Below are positions 16,700-24,184 of a stretch of DNA of 35,256 nt, in pieces. The position numbers and the translations under genes are program-made. Origin of the DNA: Herbinix sp. (GTDB taxonomy: Bacteria; Bacillota; Clostridia; Lachnospirales; Lachnospiraceae). The notes below the pieces were generated by a model. That model saw nothing but the letters and a program-made list of their open reading frames with translations, ran no database searches and had not been told where the DNA came from. The stretch's first letter is position 1; each line of letters opens with the position of its first letter. The stretch is taken from assembly GCA_028691795.1 (NCBI GenBank), contig JAQUYQ010000015.1, positions 1 through 35,256 on the forward strand, in the 5' to 3' direction.

Positions 16700-17015
16700 T
16701 GGGGTTTCCGATGTTCGCCTACAAATCCACAGTATTTTACATCTGTTTTATCTGACATTCTAAATAAAACACAGGCTGTTTTCGTTGACCATCTCATCTT
16801 TCGCCCTTTTATAATCATAGTTTTCGTTGTACAGTTCAGATACTCCCTCACTCTCATATTCTTTATGAAATGTCTTCCTTAGGTTCGGGCAACATGTTTC
16901 CATGGCTTTGATAGGGCAATAAACCCTCTCTGATATTATTTAGAAATTCATATAATTTTAAAGACCGGCTACCTTGTTTATTATTTTCGATCTTAGCTTG
17001 AAAGGCTGTCAGCAA
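16700..17015 (-). pseudogene. Decayed ISLre2-like transposase remnant
   Basis: Within the 989-base gap without intact genes, the minus strand can be read, with frame changes, as pieces of a transposase C terminus. One frame gives SRSLKLYEFLNNIREGLLPY then QSHGNMLPEP, and a shifted frame gives IIKGRKMRWSTKTACVLFRM. The order 'NREGL-PY-LP...', 'RMKGRKMSWS' matches what I recall of ISLre2/UPF0236 transposases. There are at least one frameshift and several missing parts, and no clear terminal repeats. The rest of the gap (17016-17300) is AT-rich with nothing recognised. Confidence 0.45.
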
Positions 17016-17322
17016 AAATTCTTATATACAACATTTCATCTGTTTTTTCTGATTGAAACAATTTCGTGACAATACAACACCAAAGAGCATATCCACAGTA
17101 AAAATCTTGTTGGAGTTTTCAATGAAATGCAGGGATGTAAAATATATAACATTAATTTATAAGAGTCGAATAAATCTCTTGAAATTTATTCATAGGACAA
17201 ATATACAAATTAAATAACCGATTTATATTTTAAGATCCAAGAGCCAACTATATTAAATGATAGAAGGCATTTGAATTATTCACAAAGAGACCAGACGAAA
17301 AGTAATGGTATAAACAATATAA

Positions 17323-17420
17323 CAAACTAAAAGTATGAATAATTATTTGGATATGGCAAAAAACTGGTTAAAATCATACTAAAAGTTTGGTATACGTATT
17401 GACGACAAACTAAAAGTATG
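17323..17420. promoter_or_regulatory. Three 15-bp operator palindromes before the regulator gene
   Basis: CAAACTAAAAGTATG (17323-17337), CATACTAAAAGTTTG (17375-17389) and CAAACTAAAAGTATG (17406-17420). Sites 1 and 3 are identical; site 2 is the same palindrome with the two half-sites swapped. The consensus is CAWACT-AAA-AGTWTG. Start-to-start spacings of 52 and 31 bp are close to 5 and 3 turns of B-DNA, so all three face the same side. Site 3 exactly fills the spacer between the -35 and -10 boxes. The most likely binder is the product of the next gene. Confidence 0.7.
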
Positions 17421-17427
17421 GTACTAT
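17399..17427 (+). promoter_or_regulatory. SigmaA-type promoter of the regulator/ureide operon
   Basis: TTGACG (17399-17404), a 17-base spacer and TACTAT (17422-17427), 43 bases before the start of the regulator gene. Because the spacer holds a complete operator, binding there should block RNA polymerase. Confidence 0.65.
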
Positions 17428-17470
17428 TCATTTATAAGAAATAAATAAATAAATACCTCGAGGTAAACAT

Positions 17471-18121
17471 ATGGAAATGAATGATAAGTATTTTGACTCA
17501 AATTTTATAAATCGTCTCTTGGACATGCTGGAACAACAACTAGGAAAAAAATCAGAAATTATTCTACATGATTTAAGAAATGGTTATGAGCACACAATAG
17601 TAGATATTAGAAATGGTGAAATTACAGGCAGACAATTGGGTGGAACAGGAAGTAATCTGGGCTTAGAGGTTCTAAAAGGAACAACGGGTAATGGTGATAA
17701 GTATAATTATGTTACAAAGCTGCCTGACGGAAGGTACCTAAGGTCATCATCGTTATATATAAGAGATAAGGAAGGAGTAATTGTTGGATGTTTATGTATT
17801 AATACAGATATAACGGAAACTCTTAATTTTGAACAGACACTTCGAGAAATGAACCGGTTTGATTTAAACAACATAGAAGATGAAATATTTGTTTCGGATG
17901 TAAATCAGCTCCTTGAAAGTATTATCCAAAAAACACAAGATTACATAGGAAATCCGCCAAGCCAAATGTCACGAGAAGATAAAATTGAATTTGTAAGAAG
18001 GCTTGATGAAAAAGGAGCATTTTTAATTACAAAATCAGGAGAAAGAGTTCAGGAATATTTGGGTATATCAAAATATACACTATACAATTATCTGGACATG
18101 GTAAGAAGCAATAAAATGTAA
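17471..18121 (+). CDS. YheO/DauR-like PAS-HTH transcriptional regulator
   Basis: A 216-residue protein. Residues 10-115 resemble the YheO-like PAS domain (GKKSEIILHDL... the segment VVGCLCINTDIT-like IVGCLCINTDIT at about 98-109 is characteristic). The C-terminal 60 residues (REDKIEFVRRLDEKGAFLIT, then VQEYLGISKYTLYNYLD) form the matching HTH_22 helix-turn-helix. Family members include DauR, a repressor of D-arginine catabolism that responds to a metabolite. GAGGT is 7 bases before the ATG. It is the first gene of the locus and has three matched operators in front, so autoregulation is likely. The effector is probably a substrate or intermediate of the downstream pathway. Confidence 0.85.
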   Translation: MEMNDKYFDSNFINRLLDMLEQQLGKKSEIILHDLRNGYEHTIVDIRNGEITGRQLGGTGSNLGLEVLKGTTGNGDKYNYVTKLPDGRYLRSSSLYIRDKEGVIVGCLCINTDITETLNFEQTLREMNRFDLNNIEDEIFVSDVNQLLESIIQKTQDYIGNPPSQMSREDKIEFVRRLDEKGAFLITKSGERVQEYLGISKYTLYNYLDMVRSNKM

Positions 18122-18138
18122 TATTTAAATTAAAAAAT

Positions 18139-18205
18139 AATACCCATAACAACGACCTTTGCAGCAAGTTTGGATACAATCGTATTAATATGGGTATTTT
18201 TTTTT
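18139..18205 (+). terminator. Terminator or attenuator between the regulator and the catabolic genes
   Basis: AATACCCATA (18139-18148) pairs perfectly with TATGGGTATT (18189-18198), and nine T's run from 18197 to 18205. The 40-base loop holds a possible weak promoter, TTGCAG (18159-18164), 18-base spacer, TATTAA (18183-18188). Only 31 bases separate the T run from the next gene, so the catabolic genes need either read-through of this hairpin or that loop promoter. Confidence 0.65.
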
Positions 18206-18236
18206 ACCTAAATTAAGATAAAATGGAGGCTTTGGT

Positions 18237-18995
18237 ATGAAGTTAAAAGGAAAAGTAGCTGTAATTACAGGCGCAGGTGTAGGGCATGGTATGAGTAGAG
18301 GGTTTCCTACAATATATGCAAAAGAGGGTGCCAACTTAGTTTTAAACTACTACATGGATGATACAGTTAAAATGGAAGAGTTTCAAAAAGAGTTGGAATC
18401 CTATGGAAGTAAAGTAATCATCCAAAAGGGTGATATTTCTAAGGCAGAAGTTGCAGAAAAACTTATTGAATCTGCAATCTCAGTATTTGGAAGAGTTGAT
18501 ATTTTATTAAATGTAGCAGGTATATCTAATCCTAAATTGTTAATTGACATGACCTTGGAGGATTGGAATCGAATGATTGAAGTTGATTTGACAAGCAGCT
18601 TTTTGACATGCAAATATGCGGTTCCATATATGATAAAACAAAGATTTGGAAGAATTATTAACCTTTCATCACAGATTGCGCAAAAAGGTAGTGTTGAACA
18701 TTGCCATTATAGTGCCGCTAAGGCAGGACTTATTGGGTTTACAAAATCTTTGGCCAGAGAGTTGGGGCAATATAACATTACGGTTAACTGTATTGCACCA
18801 GGACCTATTGAAACACAATTAATGGGAGTAGTAAGTCCAGAGTGGAGAAAACAAAAAGAATCAGAATTAGTATTACCTAGATTTGGTGAACTGGAAGAGA
18901 TTCTTCCAACAGCAGTTTTTCTTGCTGCAGAGCCTGACGGGAATTTATACACTGGACAGACGCTTGGACCAAATTTAGGCGATGTAATGTTATAG
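18237..18995 (+). CDS. Short-chain dehydrogenase/reductase (SDR)
   Basis: A 252-residue NAD(P)-dependent oxidoreductase of classical SDR length. TGAGVGHGMSRG (11-22) is the nucleotide-binding loop, slightly unlike the usual TGxxxGIG (His-Gly-Met in place of the Ile-Gly end). NVAG (92-95) is the structural NNAG-type motif. Ser145, Tyr158 and Lys162 (YSAAKAG) form the catalytic set. The usual PG motif appears as IAPGPIETQL. GGAGG precedes the ATG by 8 bases. It is the first enzyme of the catabolic operon, so it may oxidise or reduce an alcohol/ketone intermediate of the ureide; the true substrate is unknown. The FabG role is unlikely given the context. Confidence 0.88.
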   Translation: MKLKGKVAVITGAGVGHGMSRGFPTIYAKEGANLVLNYYMDDTVKMEEFQKELESYGSKVIIQKGDISKAEVAEKLIESAISVFGRVDILLNVAGISNPKLLIDMTLEDWNRMIEVDLTSSFLTCKYAVPYMIKQRFGRIINLSSQIAQKGSVEHCHYSAAKAGLIGFTKSLARELGQYNITVNCIAPGPIETQLMGVVSPEWRKQKESELVLPRFGELEEILPTAVFLAAEPDGNLYTGQTLGPNLGDVML

Positions 18996-19033
18996 AACTG
19001 ACAATCCATAATCACATTGGAGAAATGATTATT

Positions 19034-20530
19034 ATGAAGGAAGTCTTATTAAAAACTATTAATATCAATAAATCTTTTTCTGGAAATATTGTTTTAAAAG
19101 ACATTAATTTAGAGATAAAGAAGGGTGAAGTTCATGCTCTGATGGGGGAAAATGGTGCCGGTAAGTCAACTCTGGTGAAGATAATTACAGGAGTATTAGG
19201 CCCAAACACAGGAGAGGTTATATATAATAAAGAACAGCTTAATATAAATCATCCTAAGGAATTATATGATTTAGGAATTGGAATTGTATTTCAAGAGTTC
19301 AATTTAATGCCTGATCTTACAGTTGCACAAAATATTTTTATAGGGCGTGAACCTCAGTTAAAAATAAAAGGTTTTTTAAACGATAAGAAAACCAATGCTT
19401 TAGCTGAAGACATTCTGAAGGAATTGGAGTGTACCATTGATCCTGAAAGAAAAGTATCTGATCTTAGTGTAGCTGAACAACAGATGGTTGAAATTGCAAA
19501 GTCATTATCTTACAATTGTAATCTTCTTATTATGGATGAGCCGACTGCAGCATTAACCGAAAATGAAATTAGTGTTTTATTTAATATCATACGTAAGCTG
19601 AGAAATAAAAATGTTGCAGTTGTTTATATATCTCACAGAATGAGTGATTTGGATGCAATTGTTGATACGGTCAGTGTTTTAAGAGATGGTAATTTGATTA
19701 GCACTAGATCATATACACCTGAAATTAAAAATCAAATCATTTACGAAATGGTAGGCCGGGATCTGACTCAGCAATTTCCGCCTAAGCCTGATTATAAGAA
19801 AGGCGAGTTATCTTTGGAAATAGAAAATCTTAATTCAAAGAATCGTTTATATAACATATCTTTCAAAGCATACAAAGGTGAAATTCTTGGAATAGTGGGA
19901 CTAATGGGTGCAGGAAGAACTGAAATGGTGAAAGCTGTTTTTGGTGCCTATAAAAGAAATTCTGGAATAATTAAGGTTGATGGAAAAGCAGTGGATATTA
20001 AGAATCCAAGAAGTGCTATAAAGGCTGGAATAGGTTATCTAACTGAGGATCGTAAGAAAGATGGCTTGATGTTAGGTCTTTCAATACGAGAAAATATTCT
20101 CTCCGCTAGCTATCAGCACTTTACTCAACTAGGATTTGTTAACGATAAAAAGGCTGGAGAAAATGTAAATGAATACATAAGAAGAATGAGTATTAAAACC
20201 TATGGAAGCAAACAATTAGCCAAAACCCTATCAGGCGGTAATCAACAGAAAGTAATGGTAGCGAAATGGCTGAGTACAAAAGTAAAGATTTTAATATTTG
20301 ATGAACCGACAAGAGGAATTGATGTTAAATCTAAGTATGAAATATACGAGTTGATGTACGAACTTGTACAGAATGGCGTAACAATTATAATGATATCTTC
20401 AGAAATGCCGGAAATATTAGGAATGAGCGATCGGATTCTAGTTATGAATGATGGTAGAATTACAGGAGATTTCTCTAAAGAAGAAGCCACTCAGGAAAAA
20501 TTAATGAAGTGTGAAATGATGGAGGTGTAA
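19034..20530 (+). CDS. RbsA-type ABC transporter ATPase with two nucleotide-binding domains
   Basis: About 498 residues from the ATG at 19034; a closer ATG at 19025 leaves only 1-2 bases after GGAGA, so 19034 is preferred, though not certain. Domain 1 has GENGAGKST (Walker A), LSVAEQQMVEIAKSL (signature) and LLIMDEPTAAL (Walker B). Domain 2 has the degenerate GLMGAGRTE, LSGGNQQKVMVAKWL and ILIFDEPTRGID. This tandem, with an altered second Walker A, is typical of RbsA/MglA/XylG ATPases of the CUT2 class. It drives import with the next two gene products. The family mostly imports monosaccharides, but ones for purine-type molecules and autoinducers exist. Confidence 0.92.
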   Translation: MKEVLLKTININKSFSGNIVLKDINLEIKKGEVHALMGENGAGKSTLVKIITGVLGPNTGEVIYNKEQLNINHPKELYDLGIGIVFQEFNLMPDLTVAQNIFIGREPQLKIKGFLNDKKTNALAEDILKELECTIDPERKVSDLSVAEQQMVEIAKSLSYNCNLLIMDEPTAALTENEISVLFNIIRKLRNKNVAVVYISHRMSDLDAIVDTVSVLRDGNLISTRSYTPEIKNQIIYEMVGRDLTQQFPPKPDYKKGELSLEIENLNSKNRLYNISFKAYKGEILGIVGLMGAGRTEMVKAVFGAYKRNSGIIKVDGKAVDIKNPRSAIKAGIGYLTEDRKKDGLMLGLSIRENILSASYQHFTQLGFVNDKKAGENVNEYIRRMSIKTYGSKQLAKTLSGGNQQKVMVAKWLSTKVKILIFDEPTRGIDVKSKYEIYELMYELVQNGVTIIMISSEMPEILGMSDRILVMNDGRITGDFSKEEATQEKLMKCEMMEV

Positions 20531-20537
20531 GTACTTA

Positions 20538-21512
20538 ATGACGATACATAATTTATTTAAGACGAAGAAAGCAAAGCCTAATATGCAACTCCTATTTACT
20601 TTTGTTGGTTTAATACTTCTAATGCTATTCTTCTCAATTAATACAAGTAATTTTTTATCACAGAAAAATTTACTAAACGTAGCTTTACAAACATCGGTTG
20701 CAGTTTTAGTTGCTTTAGCGGAAACTTATGTAATCATTACAGGAGGAATCGATTTATCAATTGGGTCTATGGCGGCTGGCTCCGGTATGGTAGTAGCAAT
20801 TGCTATTAATCATGGTATGTCCATACCCGTGGCAATCATTTTAGGTCTTTTAACAGGAATATTAAGTGGAGCATTTAATGGATTTGTTATCACCGTTTTA
20901 GGAATAGTCCCTTTTATTGCTACTTTAGGTACCAATAGTATCATGAGAGGTCTTATTTATGTGATATTAAATGGTATACCACTTTCAGCATCCTCTGCAG
21001 GTGAAGCGTTTACTTGGATTGGACAAGGTAAACTTTGTGGCTGGTTGCCGTACCCAGTATTATTTATGTTTATTATTGCTATAATTGCAACAATTATTCT
21101 TGTGAAAACTAAATTTGGGCGAATAATATTTGCAATCGGTAGTAATGAAAATGCGGCTTTTCTATCTGGTATTAATGTAAATATTAATAAGTTCAGTGTA
21201 TATGTATTTTGCGGACTTTTATCTTCTATTGCCGGTATTATTTTGACATCAAGAGTAGCTTCTGCGTCTCCAACAGCCGGTGAAGGTTATGAGACGTTCG
21301 CTATTGCAGCAGCAGTTATTGGCGGAGCAAGTCTGTCTGGTGGGAAGGGAAATATGATTGGTACCATAATCGGAGCATTTATAATTGGTATCATGAATAA
21401 TGGTTTAAACTTAATTGGTCTAAGCTCTTTCTGGCAACAGGTAGCAGTAGGTTGTGTAATTATCTTAGCAGTTTTTCTGGATGTTATTCGGGTTAAATTA
21501 AAAAACAATTAA
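20538..21512 (+). CDS. RbsC-type ABC transporter permease
   Basis: A 324-residue integral membrane protein with about nine to ten hydrophobic segments. Motifs ETYVIITGGIDLSIGSMAA, LGIVPFIATLGTNSIMRGL, AIGSNENAAFLSGINV and AAAVIGGASLSGGKGNMIGT are hallmarks of the BPD_transp_2 family (RbsC/YjfF). The ribosome site GGAGGTG lies at the end of the preceding ATPase gene, so the two are closely coupled. It forms the channel as a dimer. After it, an operator-like palindrome stands before the binding-protein gene. Confidence 0.92.
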   Translation: MTIHNLFKTKKAKPNMQLLFTFVGLILLMLFFSINTSNFLSQKNLLNVALQTSVAVLVALAETYVIITGGIDLSIGSMAAGSGMVVAIAINHGMSIPVAIILGLLTGILSGAFNGFVITVLGIVPFIATLGTNSIMRGLIYVILNGIPLSASSAGEAFTWIGQGKLCGWLPYPVLFMFIIAIIATIILVKTKFGRIIFAIGSNENAAFLSGINVNINKFSVYVFCGLLSSIAGIILTSRVASASPTAGEGYETFAIAAAVIGGASLSGGKGNMIGTIIGAFIIGIMNNGLNLIGLSSFWQQVAVGCVIILAVFLDVIRVKLKNN

Positions 21513-21518
21513 ATTATA

Positions 21519-21533
21519 TGTACTAAAAGTACT
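21519..21533. promoter_or_regulatory. Fourth, weaker operator-like palindrome
   Basis: TGTACTAAAAGTACT shares the 9-bp core ACTAAAAGT with the three operators at 17323-17420 and matches their consensus at 11 of 15 positions. It lies in the 50-base gap before the binding-protein gene, 30 bases before its start. Confidence 0.35.
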
Positions 21534-21562
21534 ATAAAATATATTAAAAAGGAGATAGCAAT

Positions 21563-22594
21563 ATGAAGAAAATGAAAAAGTTATATGTTTTTGTACTAGT
21601 AATTGTACTGGTTATGGCAGGGGGATGTGGTGGTAAAGCAAAACAAACTACAAATGTAGAAACAGAAAAGGCAGAAACCGGTCAGGCAGATGCAGAGAAA
21701 ACAGACACAGAAAAAACATTAACAATCGGTTTAATTCCACAATCCACGCTCTATGTTTTTTATGATTACGTTAAAAAGGGAGCAGAGGACGCGGCAAAAG
21801 AGGCAGGTTATAGCATTAATTATCAAGGAACAACTACAGATACTGACGGAACAGGTCAAAGACAAATTGTTGAAGATATGATGGTTACCGGTATTGATGC
21901 CTTAGCAATTTCTGCAACCAATGCGGATGCTGTTAATGATTTATTAAAATCTTTAGAAGTACCTGTTATTGCCTGGGACTGTTCGGTAGATCCATCCGCT
22001 TGTAAGACTACAGTTTCTGTAGATCATTATAAGGCAGCTCAAAGTGCAGCAGAATATATGATAGAAAAGTGTCCGGAAGGTGGAAAATTTGCTGTCATTT
22101 CAACGAATGCAGGAAATGCAGTTATTCAGGATCGCGAGAAAGGATTCATGGATAAGATGAAAAGCCAGGAAGGCTTCGAATGTATCGGACCGTTTTATAC
22201 GAATGGTGAGCTTGAAAAAGCAGCAAATACCATGCAGGATTTGTTAACTGAGAATCCTGATTTAAAAGGTGTATTTATGGTTAATGAAGGAAGTACAGAA
22301 GGTGCATGCCAAACAATTAAAAATGAAAACAGAGAAGATATTCTAGCGGTTGGATATGATACATCAGAATCATTAATTATTTATGTGCTAGAGGGTTATT
22401 TAGATGGTATGATATCGCAGAATCCATATGGTTTAGGATATAATTCAATTAAACAGGCAGTTGCCGCTATTGAAGGACAGACAGACTTTCCTGAAAAAAT
22501 GGAAAATGACTTTGTACTTGTAACTTCAGACAATATTCACGAGGCAGAAATTACTAAGGTATTAGATCCTTTAGGAACAATGAATCTTAATTAA
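21563..22594 (+). CDS. Substrate-binding lipoprotein of the RbsB-type ABC transporter
   Basis: A 343-residue lipoprotein. The signal peptide (MKKMKKLYVFVLVIVLVMAGGC) ends in lipobox AGGC with Cys22 as the lipid anchor, followed by a charged, Glu/Thr/Lys-rich linker to about residue 50. Residues 51-343 are a Peripla_BP_4 domain: TLTIGLIPQSTLYVFYDYVK, NADAVNDLLKSL, VIAWDCSVD, VDHYKAAQSAAEYM, LKGVFMVNEGSTEGA and ILAVGYDTSESLIIYVLEG. It captures the substrate outside the membrane for the permease. Its relatives usually bind sugars or sugar-like rings; the neighbouring enzymes suggest a ureide. AAGGAG precedes the ATG. A 13-bp stem-loop follows. Confidence 0.9.
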   Translation: MKKMKKLYVFVLVIVLVMAGGCGGKAKQTTNVETEKAETGQADAEKTDTEKTLTIGLIPQSTLYVFYDYVKKGAEDAAKEAGYSINYQGTTTDTDGTGQRQIVEDMMVTGIDALAISATNADAVNDLLKSLEVPVIAWDCSVDPSACKTTVSVDHYKAAQSAAEYMIEKCPEGGKFAVISTNAGNAVIQDREKGFMDKMKSQEGFECIGPFYTNGELEKAANTMQDLLTENPDLKGVFMVNEGSTEGACQTIKNENREDILAVGYDTSESLIIYVLEGYLDGMISQNPYGLGYNSIKQAVAAIEGQTDFPEKMENDFVLVTSDNIHEAEITKVLDPLGTMNLN

Positions 22595-22650
22595 TAAAAT
22601 AGAATATTGTTTACCCAGTAAAAAATTACATAAGAGCTTTTATTGCATGA

Positions 22651-22705
22651 GACCTCTTCTTAGGCTGTCACTGAGATGTTTATTAAAGAGAACTAAGGAG
22701 GGGTC
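22651..22705 (+). other. Intercistronic stem-loop after the binding-protein gene
   Basis: GACCTCTTCTTAG (22651-22663) pairs with CTAAGGAGGGGTC (22693-22705) over 13 bp including two G-T wobbles; the loop is 29 bases. No T run follows, so it is not a standard terminator. Such structures often protect the upstream binding-protein message from 3' exonucleases and keep expression of the downstream enzymes lower. It lies in a 222-base gap without genes. Confidence 0.55.
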
Positions 22706-22816
22706 AAAGCAATTTGTTTAATTAATGATAGATGAAGATTAGATACAGTTATAAGACAGTGCTAGATAATAATGATGTAAACCGTCTGAAATAAAATAAT
22801 AAAAAAGGTGTTTATT

Positions 22817-24169
22817 ATGAAATATGATTTAGTAATTCAGAATGGAAAAGTTGTTTTAGAGGATAAAGTAATACATAGTAATATTGGTATCAAAGATGGA
22901 AAAATTGCAGATGTTTTTGAGTCGGATCAATTCATAGCCGATAATGTAATAGATGCTAATAATAAATATGTTATGCCAGGAGCAATAGATACACATACAC
23001 ATTTCTTTGAACCAGGTGCAAGTTATCGAGAAGATTTTGAACACGGAACAAAGGCAGCAGCTAGTGGTGGATTTACCTGTATTATGGAAATGCCTAATAG
23101 TAATCCTGCGGTAGTAGATTTAGAGACATTTGAAATGAAGAGAAAATTCGCAGAAAAAGGAGCCGTAATCGATTATGCTCTTTGGGGAGGAGCTACTGCT
23201 ACTAATTTAGATAATTTAGATATATTAAAAAATTTAGGATGTATTGCTTTAAAAGGATTTACATTATATGCAGGAACAGCATTTCCTTACCTAAATACAG
23301 AAATGCAAATGGATGCCATGAAAAAAGTAAAAGCGTTGAATATGATTTTGGGATTTCATGCAGAAGACCCTGTAATTGTTAAAACATTAACAGAAAAATA
23401 TCAAAGCCAGAGTTGGAATTTAAAAATACATGATATGTCAAGACCATATTATGCAGAGTTGGCAGCAATTTCACAAATACTATTATTTTCAAAAGAAACT
23501 GGTTGTCCGGTTCATATTTGCCATTTATCTATTCCTGAGGGAGCGGAATTAATATCAAAAGCTAAGCAGGATAATGTAAATGTAACGGTTGAGAGTTGTT
23601 CACATTATTTTTTGCTTAATTATGAAGATTACTATCAGTATGATACTTACGCTCTGATACAGCCACCTATTCGTAGCAGAAGACGAATGGATAATATGTG
23701 GAAATACTTAATGAATGGTACGATTGATTATTTAGCTACAGATCACGCACCATATACGGAAGAAGAAAAAGAACCGGAAAATGGGAACAAGTGGGATGTG
23801 ATGGGGGGTAGTCCCTCTATTGATGTCGCTTTTCCAATGATGTTTGATGAGACGGTTATTAAAAGAGGAATGGATCCGATACAATTTGTTAAACTCAGTT
23901 CAACAAATGCGGCAAAGAGATTTGGAATGTATCCAAGAAAAGGAAGTATATGCAAGGGTGCTGATGCAGATATTGTTATTTTAAATCCCAATGAGCCTTG
24001 GATAATTGATAGAAGTAAAAGCTTTTCAAAGTCGAAGAATACCAAATTTCCTTATCAGGGAAGAAAAGTTAACTGTAAGGTAAATACAACTTTAGTGCGT
24101 GGAAATGTTGTATATAACAATGGTCAAATAACAGTTGATAATGGTCATGGCATTTTGATAAAACCATAA
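22817..24169 (+). CDS. Cyclic amidohydrolase, allantoinase/dihydropyrimidinase/hydantoinase family
   Basis: A 450-residue TIM-barrel metallohydrolase. The ATG at 22817 is preferred over GTG 22808, with AAAGGTG 6 bases before it. The binuclear metal site is complete: His60 and His62 (DTHTHFFEPG), the carbamylated bridging Lys146 (GCIALKGFTLYAG), His181 (GFHAED), His236 (HICHLS) and Asp309 (ATDHAPY). The pattern EPG...EDFEHGTKAAASGGFT followed by MEMPNSNPAV is closest to allantoinase-type members. It hydrolyses a cyclic imide/ureide ring to a carbamoyl or ureido acid. The substrate cannot be fixed by motif alone; allantoin, hydantoins and dihydropyrimidines are all possible. Confidence 0.88.
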   Translation: MKYDLVIQNGKVVLEDKVIHSNIGIKDGKIADVFESDQFIADNVIDANNKYVMPGAIDTHTHFFEPGASYREDFEHGTKAAASGGFTCIMEMPNSNPAVVDLETFEMKRKFAEKGAVIDYALWGGATATNLDNLDILKNLGCIALKGFTLYAGTAFPYLNTEMQMDAMKKVKALNMILGFHAEDPVIVKTLTEKYQSQSWNLKIHDMSRPYYAELAAISQILLFSKETGCPVHICHLSIPEGAELISKAKQDNVNVTVESCSHYFLLNYEDYYQYDTYALIQPPIRSRRRMDNMWKYLMNGTIDYLATDHAPYTEEEKEPENGNKWDVMGGSPSIDVAFPMMFDETVIKRGMDPIQFVKLSSTNAAKRFGMYPRKGSICKGADADIVILNPNEPWIIDRSKSFSKSKNTKFPYQGRKVNCKVNTTLVRGNVVYNNGQITVDNGHGILIKP

Positions 24170-24184
24170 AAATAAGGAGGTTTT

